Assembly (NCBI GenBank): GCA_050084985.1
Contig: JBITNC010000002.1
Span: 16,554,001-16,618,000, forward strand
Direction of reading: 5' to 3'
Origin: Nageia nagi
Taxonomy: Eukaryota; Pinophyta
DNA: 64,000 nt
Part shown: positions 49,058 to 61,215 of the stretch, piece by piece
How positions within the stretch are numbered: position 1 is the stretch's first letter
Layout: each line of letters starts with the position of its first letter
Notes under the pieces: model-generated
What the model was told of the DNA's origin: nothing
Database searches by the model: none
The model's input: the letters and a program-made list of their open reading frames with translations, nothing else
Position numbers and translations under genes: made by a program

Positions 49058-49544
49058 TATGCCCCACTTTGAATATGATTTGATACTTTTGGGATAAAAG
49101 AAAATCAAAGCATAAATTCAAAGTATAATAAGATAAAAAAGAAAATACTCCTTGAAAAATTTATTCACGATGATAACTTTGGATGCCCCAGTTTTGACCA
49201 ATGTTATTCCCTCTCTTTGGCTTAGTTGCAACATGATAGACCTCTCATCATAGGAGAAACCCAAGGAAAAGATAAAGGAATATGTAATCATCTTAAATAA
49301 GAAATGTTTTACACAAGATATCTCAAATATAGACATTAAACATCATATGCTATGTAAATAATTAAAGAATAAGATACCAAACCTATCCTTTATAGCTTAC
49401 CTACTAAGGGTATGATAAGAGATTTCCTTTGATTAAGAACTTGACTTGCTGCCTCAACTTAATGATGAGGGCTTACCAATTTATGTGATAGACCTAGAGT
49501 GTAGTGAAGTGTTCAATAGAACCCTCAAAGACACCATATTACCA

Positions 49545-49840
49545 TATATTTTGATAAGCATGACCCTCTCTTACAGAGAGGTATTTGATAAGAATACCTG
49601 CCTCCCTTACAGAGATACCAATGATAAGAGTGCCCTTCCCTTATAGAGAGATCAATGATAAGAGTGCCCTTCCCTTACAAAAGGACCAATGATAAAATTG
49701 ATATGACAAATATTATATGATAAATAAGATATGATAAACATTATATAATAACCATGATATGACAAGTGTGATATGATAAGCATGATACAAAGAATATGGT
49801 ATGAAAAATATGATATGAAAAAATATTTTATAAAATCATG
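49545..49840. repeat. Two adjacent tandem arrays
   Basis: 49550-49695: about 35-bp units with GATAAGAGTGCCCTTCCC and TTACAGAGAG. 49696-49840: 16-20-bp units of ATATGATAANCATGATATGA. Confidence 0.85.
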
Positions 49841-50594
49841 ATATGAATCTAACACTTAATTCATTGTATGATCATCAACTTTTAAGCAATGAATAAAAAT
49901 AATAATTGCAATATCAAAAATAATCATTTACATTAAAATAAGGAGTTATTCATGTTTACCTTCACTTACCTTTATGAAAAATATGATTTTTTAAAAATAT
50001 TTGATTTTCTTCTTAATAAGATAACGAAGTCACTCATAACCTAGCAGTGTCGTTGGAATAATGTAAAAATTATCTTTTATCTTTAGGTAATCAACAAAGC
50101 TATCCTTAACATACACTTCTCAATTTCTTTCATTTGCTAAGGTTAACTTCCAAATATGAACAATATTAGAAAACATCATTGCATCATTTAATCATTACCA
50201 AATTGCCCCAATTAAGAGAACTTACCAATTATCAAATATTGTATGAAATCAAAATTACATTTCCACTTTTATCAATAATTTCATAATCCTAGGATGAATA
50301 AGCTATAAGTAAAGTTTATCTACATTTAGTTATTTTGCATCATCATATTTTTAAGAAGCAATATCAATTTTCTTTTTCAAGTGGAACATTGTCGCTAGGC
50401 TTGGAGCGGAGCTATTTAAAATATTATAGTAATTTGCTACAATTTTTGTTAGGAAATATAAATAAAAACATATGATATCTCATATAATAATTTTTATCTC
50501 ATCATATCATATGATTATCATATAACTATAAAATATATAAGGATAATTATAACCAGTAAAGCATAAGAATCAACATCATGAAAACTATAAGGAT

Positions 50595-50735
50595 CATCAT
50601 AGTATATATTACCCCAAGTATGCAAGTGATAAGAATAAAATAATAGAATAATCAAGTACTTATTACCCCAAATACCCAAGGGATGAGAATAATCTAGTAC
50701 TTATTGCCCCAAGTACCCAAGAGAAGGATAATCAA
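50595..50735. repeat. About 50-bp tandem repeat, three copies
   Basis: TATTACCCCAAGTA/ATACCCAAG followed by AGAATAAT recurs near 50605, 50660 and 50700. Confidence 0.75.
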
Positions 50736-51400
50736 ATAAATTACAAAGATCAAATTGGAAAACAATATCTATATTTACCTTTGAATGGGTGGACATTTAG
50801 CCTCCAATAATTAGAGAAGAACATAAATATTATTGAATACAAAAGTTATAGGCTTACCCTTTTGCATACAATTTGAACCTATCATAGAATTTTTGTAACA
50901 TTATCTTTATCTTTTTCTACACACTTCGTTATTTTCCTATTACTGTTCAACCTTCTTTTTATATTCTTCTTGCACTTCAACTTCTTAGGATACTTAGAAA
51001 ATATTACAATTGATTATGTTGGTTTTGAATTAGTTTTTACATTCATATCCATATACCTGATCTCCTAAAGCTTTTTTATTTCATAATTGACTTCATCTAT
51101 GGAGCATCATCACTTAGATTCCTCTTCCGTGGAGCGACATCATTCTGTTTTATGTAAATAACATACTATCAAACTTCCAAAATTCTTCCCATACACTTTT
51201 ATCATCAAAATTAACCACCACTATGATTGAATCAATTATTATAACATGTTTTTGCTCTTTTTGCTCCATTTGTTCTTTTCGCATCTTCCCTATTTGGTAC
51301 CTTATTATCTTTGATAGTATTTTTTATCTATGGTTGTATCATTTCTGGAAACTCATTTACTGAAATATGAGTGTATACATTTGTGTTCTTGGAAATTATT

Positions 51401-52567
51401 TCTTAGATGTTAACACCAGATTAAAAAAATATTATTCTTGGATGATCAAAGAATGGAAAAGGTACCTCTTGTTTATACTTGAGATGGTTAATCGTACCTA
51501 ATAATAATATTTGGAAAAATATAAAAGAATAAACTTTTGATTTATATTTTATTCATATTAGTATTAATTAAAAATTTTAAATTTGATTTATATATTTATA
51601 TTTAATAATTTAACTTTATTCAATCATATAAGAAGAGTTGGAGAGGCAAATCTCAAGTTGAAAAAATAAGATCCCCAATACATGAAATCTAATTTCAAGA
51701 ACTTTCCTCCCTAAAAAGAATGATTTCTATATATTTGTATTATCTAATTAAGAAACTAATCATGGTGAAGTATATCCAACCTTTGCAATGCCCCCTTGTA
51801 CATAAGCATCCTTTTTGACACCTGTTAGAAAAAGGACATGTCAAATGCCAAAAGTTGAAGAATTTCTAATGAACATTTTTTTTTAAATTTTGATTAAGGA
51901 GGATTGCATGGAAATTATCTAGGACTAGCATGTGATTCTCCTCACATTTTTTTTAAAAATTTTGTTAGGTAGAATTTCCTGGTGATTCTTCAAGACCTCT
52001 TGATGATTCTATCAAACTGCCAAGTGATTCTACCAAATTTCTTGATGATTTTCAAGAACCACCAGGTGATTCTACAAAATAAATTTTTAATATTTTTTGG
52101 GTAGAATCACTTGGAAATTATACCAAACCATTAAGCAATTATAAATGCATAATGGGCAACAACTTGAGGTTACCTACTAACCTAAATTTAATGCATGTGC
52201 TAAAAATAGTTTCCAAATTTTATCTGAATGAAATTTCACGTGGTCAAGGGAGATCAAAGAAATATTTTTATACATGTTTAGAGAACTATATTTTGGGCAT
52301 TTCATGATTGTATTTCTAGCATTCAAAGGAGAGACTATAGTTGGAAGGGTATTTTAGAGCTACATGCAGGTGTTTTTTTGTTGCATTCCATGAATTTATG
52401 TTCCTTTTAACCCTAATGAGAAAACTAGAAACATTGTACATCTGATGTATCTCCTACATGAAAATCATGGAATATTTTATCAATTGTAATCCAAACTTAC
52501 ATCTAAGTATCTTCTTGATTCCTTTATCTTTCATCAATGTCCTTACTCTTTGAAATAATAACATTCA
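51401..52567. other. AT-rich sequence, no gene recognised
   Basis: GGTGATTCT words (CTTGATGATTCTACCAAA, CCAGGTGATTC) recur between 51930 and 52130, a short degenerate repeat. Confidence 0.45.
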
Positions 52568-55250
52568 ATGCAAAACCATTTTCAACTACTCTTTGATTAC
52601 ATTTCTTTTAAAGCTCCAACGGTGGCACCTACAGCAAGAATGTTTGTAAAGGTTCTAAATTTTATATTTAAAGCTAACAATTGCATCTTCTTAAAACTAT
52701 TTAGAGCCTTTTCAAAAAACCCATTTTATGCATATCCTATGATCATTGTATTCCATAAAACTGTATGTATCATGCAAATCAAATATTTTAAAGTTATCCT
52801 TGTTATATCCATGAATTGCATATCCTCCAATGCATTCCATCAAATTGTGTCTACATCATGCATATTCTTAAATACTTTTACTATGATTTATAGTATACTC
52901 TTTTATATTTTACATACATACCTATCAGTGCATTCATAATCACAACATTCGATGCAAAACCATTTTGAACTACTCTTTGATAAATATCCATAGCTTCTTT
53001 TAGAACTCCCATGGTGCACATGTTGGAAGAATATTGGAAAAGTTTTCAAAGTTTGGCCTTACATATGACAATTGCATCTGATTAAAATTATCTAGAGCCT
53101 TTTCATGAAACCTATTTTGTGCATATCTTATAATCATTGTATATCATGAAACTATTTGCATCATGTCAATCAAAGAGTTTAAGGATATCCTTTTTGTAGC
53201 CATGAATTTCATATCTTGCAATCATTGTATTCCATCAAACTATGTCTGCATCATGCATTTTGTTAAATACTTCTTAGGTTTTTTGGTATATCCTTCCACA
53301 TTTTGCATACATACCTATCAAGGCATTCACAAAAAATAACATTTGATGCAAAACCATTTTCAAATACTCTTTGATATATATCCAAACCTTTTTCTAAAGC
53401 TCCCATGGTGGCACATGTTGGAAGAATGTTGGTAGAGGTTACAAAGTTTGGCTCTACATTTTAAAAATTACAATTACTTAAAAGTATCTCTTGCCTTTTC
53501 AAGAAATCCATTTTGTGCATATTATATGATCATTGTATTCCATGAAACATTTTGTATCATCATATGAAATATTTTAAGGGAATCCTTGTTGTATCCATGA
53601 ATTTCATATCCTCTAATCATTGCATTCCCTCAAAATATGTCTACATCATGCATCTTATTTCAAAATTCCCAAGCTTTGTGGTATATTCTTCCACATTTTT
53701 CATACATATGTATCAAGGCATTCATAACCACAACATTCAATGAAAAAATGTTTTTTATTACTCTTTGATGGATATCCACACCTTCTTCAAAAGTGCCCAT
53801 TATCGCACATGCTAGAAGAATGTTGGTAAAGGTTACAAAGTTTGGCTTTACATCTAACAATTGCATTTTCTTAAAAGTCTTTATAGCCTTTTCATGAAAC
53901 CCATTTTTTGCATATCATGTGATAATTGTATTCAATAAAACTATTTATATCATGCATATCAAATATTTTAATGGCATCCTTATTATATCCATGAATTGCA
54001 TATCCTCCAATCATTACATTCCATCAAATTGTATCTACATCATGCATCTTGTTAAAACATTCCTTAGCTTTATGGTATATTCTTTCATATTTTGCATACA
54101 TACCTATCAGGTAATTCATAAATACAACATTAGATGCAAAACCATTTTCAAGTACTCTTTGATGAATATCCATACCTTCTTCTAGAACTTCCATGGTGGC
54201 ACATGTTGGAAGAATGTTGTAAAAGGTTACAAAGTTTGGCTTTACATTTTAACAATTGCATTTGCTTAAAAGTTTCTATATCCTTTTCATGAAATCCATT
54301 TTGTGCATATCATGTGATAATTGTATTCCATGAAAATTTTTTTATCATGCAGATCAAAGAGTTTAAGGGCATCCTTGTTGTATCCATAAATTGCATATCC
54401 TCAAATCATTGCATTCCATGAAACTATGTCTGCATTGTGCATCTTGTTAAAAACTTCCCGCTATTTTTGGTATGTTCTTACACATTTTTCATACATACCT
54501 ATCAGGGCATTCATAACCATAACATTCAATGCAAAACCATTTTCAAATACTCTTTTATGGATATCCATACCTTCTTCTAGAGCTCCCATGGTGGCACATG
54601 CTAGAAGAATGTTGGTAAAGGTTACAAAGTTAGGCTTTACATCTAACAATTACATTTTCTAAAAAGTATCTATAGCCTTTTAATGAAACCAATTTTGTGC
54701 ATATCATGTGATCATTATATTCCATGAAACTATTTGTATCATGCATATCAAAGAGTTTAAGGGAATCCTTGTTGTATCCATGATCCATGAATTGCATATC
54801 CTCCAATCATTGCATTCCATTAAATTATTTCTACATCATGTATCTTGTTAAAAAATTCCTAGTATTTATGGTTTATTCTTCCTTAATTTGCATTCATAGC
54901 TATTAGGGAATTTACAAACAAAATATTTGATGCAAAATCATTTTCAACTACTCTTTGATGAATATCCATACCTTCTTCTATAGGTCCCATGGTGGAACAT
55001 GCTAGAAGAATATTTCCAAATGTTATAGATTTTGGATTATATAATAATTCCATCTACTTAAAATTATCTAGATTCCTTTAGAAAATCCATTTTGTACATA
55101 TCCTATGATCATTCCATTCCATGAAACTATGTCTACATCATGCATCTTGGTAAAAAATGTTGGAAAAGGTTAAAGAGTTTGGCTTTACATATGATAATTG
55201 TATCATTTAACATATTGCTAGACTCATTAAGTATTACCATTAAAGAAAAT
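52568..55250 (-). pseudogene. PLS-class PPR gene remnant expanded into a ~395-bp tandem array
   Basis: Minus-strand translation gives the same module six to seven times: WNTMIT.YAQNGFHEKAIK, then LDVKPNFVTFTNILLACATM, then GALEEGMDIHKRVFENGFAL, then VMNALIGMYEKC, then KMHDVDIVSWNAMIGGYAIH and GYNKDALKLFD. The landmark GTGGCACATGNTNGAAGAAT (plus strand) recurs near 52623, 53011, 53406, 53800, 54192, 54588 and 54988, a period of about 395 bp (132 codons). Frameshifts and stops occur in every unit; the longest open pieces are 53866-53660 and 54649-54461. PPR proteins bind organelle RNA in mitochondria or plastids, PLS types often directing C-to-U editing (family knowledge). No start, targeting peptide or DYW tail is seen. 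Confidence 0.85.
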
Positions 55251-55985
55251 AACCAACCTTTCCTATTTTTATGTTTCCATACAAATTCAATAAGCTTCAT
55301 ATTCATATGCAATTGTTGATTTAAAGTTCATGAGCTTTTAAAAGAAAATAAAGGTATAATAAAATTTGAATAGTATACACTACACTTCAACTGCAACATC
55401 TACCAATAAGAGAATACATTCATGTTTCTTAAATAACATATTAATTATACAAAATACATGGACTATAATGACCATATTATGTATTCTTATGGCCATCTCT
55501 CTTGTTCATTGGATTACAGTTGGATATCCTTACAACTTGATTTTCCTTCAAAACAAAATTCAAATTTTATATCACTCTAATTAGGTGTTCATTTTTTCAC
55601 TTAGTAATTACTAAAATGGTGAAGGGTAAGAAGTGGCTCAAGTTATTCAACCTACTTATCGAAGAAATATATAAAAATGATATTTTTTCAATTTGAACTA
55701 TCATGGAGCAAAGTTCATTGCATAGGATGTAGTAACATAGACTTGGTGACAATGATATATATTGATAAAGTGAATGATTTCAAGAGAGGTGAAGAAAATA
55801 TTCTAAAATCCCAATAAAATTTTGTATGTAAGCATGAAGTGAACAAGGTATATAATAAAAATGGTGTTGATTATACACCAAAAGGATTTACAATATGAAC
55901 ATGTTCCAACTAAGTGTAGTGTTTATTTTACCCTTTAGTTTTTCATTATCTAAAATGTAGGACATATAGTCACTAATCTAATATT
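55251..55985. other. AT-rich sequence, no gene recognised
   Basis: Possible upstream part of the MULE fragment, not readable. Confidence 0.4.
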
Positions 55986-56610
55986 ATGAATTGTAGTTAT
56001 TGGTTCTCATATGGGTACAAATATAAGAGTAAATACCCACCTCCTCCTAAAAGGAATATACATTTCATCTAAAATAGAGGATGCTAATGTCATTATTTGG
56101 TAAAGGTTTATGAATGGAATCTTAATGTTGCTTTCATTATCTATAATTATTTCAAACATATGGATCTAGATGGATATCCTTGCCAATATGGTATCCATGA
56201 CTCATTAATAGACATTAAGAGGTATTTAGTTGAACCATGTTTATCATGTGATATAATGTCCATGATTAAGGAGTTGTTGGTTATAAGTGTGTCTATTGAT
56301 AAAATTTATGATAATCAGTACTTGAATAAGTTGTTTGGTGATTTGCTATAATGAGGAGAGATGTCATCAACATATGTAAATGGTTTCAAAATATTGATGT
56401 ACTAGAGCATAATGATGGTAGATAATGTATTCATTCATGGTATCAAGAGGAGAAGGATACATATTTTATTTATAATCCACATGAGGAGGGGTTGCACAAA
56501 TTTATTTTTAGCATTCAATCTCCATATATGTTGGTGAAAATGGTGAAATTATCCCATAATAATATTATTGCAATGGACAAATATTTAATATCAACTGGTA
56601 CCTGGTAAGT
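55986..56610 (+). pseudogene. MULE/FAR1-type transposase fragment
   Basis: The frame 56097-56351 reads VKVYEWNLNVAFIIYNYFKH, then YPCQYGIHDS and MIKELLVISVSIDKIYDN. After a frame change at about 56350 the next frame gives RRDVINICKWFQNIDVLEHN, EEKDTYFIYNPHEEG, FIFSIQSPYMLVKMVKLSHN and NIIAMDKYL. The order (DNA-binding-like part, an 'R-D-V-N' segment, then 'IQS..ML..MVKLSHNN.IAMD') matches Mutator-like/FAR1 transposases, with AMD marking the first catalytic aspartate position. It stops after ISTGT and a GGTAAGT splice-donor-like word at about 56604. A TTTAG acceptor-like word occurs at 56676. The rest of the catalytic domain is not found. Confidence 0.65.
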
Positions 56611-57698
56611 TTAGTGTCATATTTTCTTCTCACTTTAGATATAATATTTGAAACATTTATTTTTTCTCTCCTTTAGTAGGTATTAACATAAATGTGGATA
56701 TTCCTTTTATTAAACTCAGTCTTTATGTCATACATTTTTTATATTCTTAAAGGAGTAGTTACTCATTTGAAGGACTTCTACTCAAGCTCAAGCATATTTT
56801 TTCTTTTTCTTAAGTGTTATTTATCAAAAATATCAAATACATTATTAATGAGAGTGTTAAGAACCCCCATCTTCTAGGAATGTTAAGAATCTAGAATCAA
56901 GATTTGAAATGATAGAAGAAAAAAAACCATAATAACTGTAAACATTTGTAAATGGTATTGTCATTATATTTAAAGAAAAAATAATATAACAATAAATATG
57001 AGGTTGTATAGAAATAAAGGATATTATTTTAATGTTGTTATTCCATGCCTCAAATATGCAAACAATGACATCACTTAGAGTTGAATATTCCTTTTCTACC
57101 ATGTCCACTATGCAAGATAACATCATACTTTGCATAAGTAAACAAGAACTCTAGATACAAAATTGGACATATAACATATTTTAATGTAGAATCTATATTT
57201 TTCTATAACATTTAATATGTACTCTACCTTTCATAGAAGCTTAGTTCAATCTGCAATCGTCTAATCTATTTAAGTTAATTGCTAGATTACATGAAAACTA
57301 TATTCTAAAAATAAGATATGAGATTATCATAGTAACATGAATTTTAACTAAAATAGGAAAATTCAATTCATATTCTTTATATAAAACTACAATGTATAGG
57401 AGACTCTCCAATTCATTTCAAAGTAAAATTCTTTGCACTACTATGCATCTTAGATTTTAATTCAACCTAAATAATACTTTTTGTATGTGAGAAGTAAAAT
57501 TACTAAAATTCATTTGACACAATATAATATAAGTGAACAATACATGCCTTGGCATTTTTTATTAAATATTGGGTGAAATTTTACAAAATTATGGAGTTTT
57601 GAGAGGCCCTCTAGTAACCTTGTCCAATTTTGGTACAAAATTCCTTAACAACCCAAATGCAATTGATAACTTCTCACTATGCTAGAAGAGAGGCACTT
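56611..57698. other. AT-rich sequence, no gene recognised
   Basis: Open stretches on both strands at 56.69-57.13 kb show no recognisable family. Confidence 0.4.
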
Positions 57699-58501
57699 TG
57701 TTGATATGTTTTTTGGTACACCTAGGGTTTTGGCCTAAATGAACTAAATACACATAAACATTTAAGTATGTACTATCTATGCTAATTACTCAAATAAGCA
57801 TACATGAATTATGGGAAGTAATAATGCAGTAATAGAATTAGGAATTATATTGATGTCAAGATGTAAAACGAATGCATGCATTAAAGAAATGGAATCAAGT
57901 GTAAGATAAAAACTTGTATATACTTACCTTTGTCAAGGCATAAAATATGCATGATGAACTTATCAAAGAGAGGTGACCTTGTTGTGTGAACCCCATGGCT
58001 AATAGCAGAAAGAATCCTAGCATGAGCGCTAGGTTCAAAGGACTTAGTGTTGGTGCGCACTTCAACATGGTGCTAGAATTCTGGTAGAATGAGGTCCACC
58101 AACATGGATTGATGATAGCATTTATGAAAACAAGTCAAACCAAGTATATGATCATGAATATGGATGAAATATATTTTCATGAGTGTTAACAAGATTTCAA
58201 TCTCAATAGGTAGTGTTTGGAAACACCAAGAGTAGGGTACTAGTTATTAAGATGTAATCTTGACCTACTTTCCATATGTTAGAGATACTTACATTTATAT
58301 CAAGCATGATACAATCATTTAATCACTTATATGAAGGTTGAAGCTATCCCAATATACCTAATATAAAAATAAGAACATAATCTGAGAAATAAGTGATAAT
58401 AAGGTACAATATGATTGAATGTAACTAAATGTGATTAAATATTTATGTAAAGTTGCACCTAAGTGATACCATATTAAGAGGACCACTTTTAGGTGTCAAC
58501 A
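57699..58501 (-). mobile_element. 3' LTR of a minus-strand Ty3/gypsy element
   Basis: Termini are TGTTGA...TCAACA in perfect 6-bp inverted form. On the minus strand it begins TGTTGACACCTAAAAGTGGT right after CAAAGGGCGTATT (58502-58514, polypurine tract). Length is 803 bp. It is a better preserved relative of 4348-4921. Integrase coding sequence lies 1.5 kb upstream in the same sense. Confidence 0.78.
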
Positions 58502-58514
58502 AATACGCCCTTTG

Positions 58515-60059
58515 TAAGTATAATGAAATTGAATCTTGAAATGATATTATACTTGCAAAGGAAATAAAGGTAAAGAGAATAAAAATTTGAAACTTCCCTA
58601 GTTTAGTTGTAGACTGTCCAAATCATCAGGGAATGATAATGTATATTTCCATCTCTTTGCATTGGTTATGATATGTAATGGCTTACATGAAGTGGAATCA
58701 ACCAAGAGAAAATAATAAAACTTTAAAATGAGAGATAAAATAACACCAAACTTTCCAACATATATATGATGGTTAACTCATAAAAGATATAGCAATGATA
58801 GTAAGAGTAAATCATCATAACATTTCATCACAAGTGATATAGTAGTAATGAAGCAATAATGAAATAAATATAAGATTCATACATCATATTGAGAACACTA
58901 AATATAAAAATACTCAATATTTCATTCTTAGATGCATACATACAAGATCATGATAAAGGTTTTTCCACATCATCATGGGGTACGTGCCGCATTCCTAGAT
59001 GGAACACATGTAATCAAAATCATATATGCTAACATTGTCATGAGGTACATATCCCATTCCTAGATGCAACATATGAATCATAAAGAACTAGCATGATGAT
59101 GGTTAGTTGAGGCCCAACCAATAAAGATAAATCAAAGATGATAATGGAGGTTAGTTGAGACCCAACTAACAAAGTTGAATCAAAGCAAGGATAATGGAGG
59201 TTAGTTGAGATCCAACCAGCAAAGGTGACTCAAATAAATGATAATTGAGGTTAGTTATAACCCTACCAGAAAAATGATTGAAAGCAATAATAATGGAGGT
59301 TAGTTGAGACTCAACCAATAAAGGTGAATAAAAGATGATTGTCTTATTTTCCAACCATGCATGATTATAGCACCAGTGATAATGTGGTAATTAGATTAAT
59401 GATTAGTTTAGTCCCAACCAAATGATCATAAAATAGTGATGGTTATTTAATGGCCACCCAACAAGGACATAATGTATGAAGCAATAATTAAGCATGATAA
59501 AAGTAAATTATGAATCTTGAATCATGAATGTAAAGAAAAGAGAGGAAAAAAAATACTTGTGCTTACCTTTGATAAACTATATGATTTATTCCAAGAACAC
59601 TAGCATGGATACTACTATTAGCATGGGTGCGTAAGGTAGTATGGGTGCTGAGCCTGGTATTGATTCTTATCTTAGAATTATTTTGGTGTTGAGATGTAGC
59701 TATTATGAGGGATTTGATTTATGTGTGATATCTAAGGACTAAGCCAAATTGATGAAGGTATTGCCTATATGACTAATTGAACTCATGTCATTGATATGTA
59801 TATGAAAACTAACTAATCCTAATTTGATACTATCACATGTCCTATTTGACTTGGATGTGATCCCTGATTCTTATGATATGTACTTTTATATAAAATGTGA
59901 AAAGAATACTAGCACATATGATAAGCTATATCAAAAAGGTTAATGCAACAAGTGCTAGCTTAACATATTGATAATGGAGCTAAGATAATGACAAATAACC
60001 TATAACCTAAAGATTGAATAAAGGGTAACTATTAAGACTAGTGTGACAAGCATATCTTA
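58515..60059 (-). other. Non-coding spacer between gypsy integrase and LTR
   Basis: A 1.5-kb stretch with no reading frame. It contains the 50-bp tandem array at 59.1 kb. Long 3' spacers of this type occur in Tat/Athila-like gypsy elements (family knowledge). Confidence 0.5.
59098..59345. repeat. 50-bp tandem repeat, five copies
   Basis: GGTTAGTTGAGACCCAACCA followed by ATAAAGGTGAATCAAA and GATGATAATGGA recurs at about 59101, 59151, 59201, 59251 and 59299. Each unit contains a short GTTAGTTGAGNCCNAAC near-inverted repeat. Confidence 0.9.
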
Positions 60060-60582
60060 TGGATAAAAGGACTTGAGGTACTTTACATTGGTTGAGAATT
60101 TATCCACTTTGACATCAACTATTACTAATCTATATGCATTATCTGGATATTTTATTTTGATGATGTATGGACACATCCAATTTGTTCTAAAATTTCCCTT
60201 GTCTTATTTTTCAGCCTATGATTTGTTGTGGTTCTCTTTGAGCACTAGGTAACCCACTTGGAACTCTATTGGTATAAACTTATTTCCATATGCTTTCTTG
60301 CCTATTATTTGATAAGCTCTGAGATATTCTAAAGTATGGATTCATTTTTCATCTAATCCTTCTAGTTGCCTTAGTCTTGATATTTATTGCTTTTCCCAAT
60401 CAATGATGCCTTCTAGAGACACCATTAATAATGGTATTTCTACTTCCAAAGGTAAGATTACCTCATCTCCATAGACTAATGAAAATAGTGTACACCTTTT
60501 AGCTGATCTAATTGTTGTTTTGTATGCCTAAAATGCATAGATAAGCTATGAATGCCAATCTCTATGAGTTTGGTTGACTATT
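60060..60582 (-). pseudogene. Ty3/gypsy integrase C-terminal part, interrupted upstream by an LTR insertion
   Basis: Minus-strand reading: IVNQTHRDWHSQLIYAF, a stop, then AYKTTIRSAKRCTLFSLVYG, DEVILPLEVEIPLLMVSLEG and IIDWEKQ. It continues with RLRQLEGLDEK, IHTLEYLRAYQIIGKKAYGN, FQVGYLVLKENHNKS and KGNFRTNWMCPYIIKIKYPD. This is the end of the integrase core (the 'H-R-D-W' and 'AYKT..R..T..TPFSLVYG' signature) plus the C-terminal chromatin/DNA-binding portion ('NW.GPY.I'). A few stops and substitutions (TLFSLVYG) are present. The upstream core with its D,D,E residues is absent because sequence to the right from 60583 belongs to another element. Confidence 0.88.
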
Positions 60583-61180
60583 TGTAATGTCCCAGAAAAG
60601 AAATTACAGAAATACAAGTATAGAAAAAATATAGAACTGAAATATTACTCAAAAGACACCCAAAAATGAGTAATAACTAGCCAAGAGAATATATTAAAAT
60701 ATTACAAGACAATACATGCGCTGGAATAACCAAGGGCATCCATAAAATAACATCAAAATGCAGATATAACACCTTCAGAATGCCATGAATCTCCTTGGGA
60801 CTATTTTTGTGTTTATAGGGCAATCACACCTTCAATGAAATTGCCAAAGATCCCAACCATGCACCTTCAATGCACTTTGGGGTGAGCAAGACCTTCAATC
60901 TTCACTCAAAGAAACTCAAGGGTTTCAGATTTCAATTTCAATAATATCAATAACATGCTCCAAATGAGATGCTCACTTCCTTTTATAGAATGAGGTTCTA
61001 ATTTGGAGTTGACATCTCCTAACCCTAAAATCACTTAAAGTACCTTATTACAAAAAATAAAAATATAAAACATAAATAAACACAACTTAAGTTATGTCTC
61101 CTAGTCACATGAACCCCTTTTCCACTTTTATAATTAAGTGTAGGAGACATTTACAAAATATTTATTTTTGGGACATTACA
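60583..61180 (-). mobile_element. 3' LTR (598 bp) of the VPS13-carrying element
   Basis: Perfect 12-bp inverted termini: TGTAATGTCCCA at 60583-60594 and TGGGACATTACA at 61169-61180. A minus-strand TATA box CTATAAAAGG lies at 60988-60979. A polypurine tract sits just outside on the right, which sets the orientation as minus and makes this the 3' LTR. It is inserted in the integrase frame of the older gypsy element. The 5' LTR must lie beyond 64000. Confidence 0.85.
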
Positions 61181-61215
61181 AGTCCACCCTCCTCAAATTG
61201 CTTGTCCTCAAGCAA
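61181..61215 (-). other. Gypsy polyprotein end and polypurine tract fused to VPS13
   Basis: Minus strand: TTGAGGACAAGCAATTTGAG then GAGGGTGGACT and the LTR. The translation EDKQFEEGG resembles the C-terminal tail of gypsy polyproteins ('EDK..FEEGGN' type), and the purine run is the plus-strand primer. It follows VPS13 sequence (SLHVFFDPTL) with no gap, so the junction lies at about 61205-61222. Confidence 0.65.

Larger units (their letters stand above)
49071..51400 (-). other. Probable 3' interior/spacer of the minus-strand LTR element; not readable as protein
   Basis: No enzymatic motif found. The segment is rich in local tandem repeats (separate entries), as is the spacer of the 57.7-60.6 kb element. 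Confidence 0.35.

Noticed and set aside
52568-52939. A 123-codon plus-strand frame as a gene
   Set aside because: It is the antisense of the PPR module (minus-strand PPR translation is clear), so it is a shadow.
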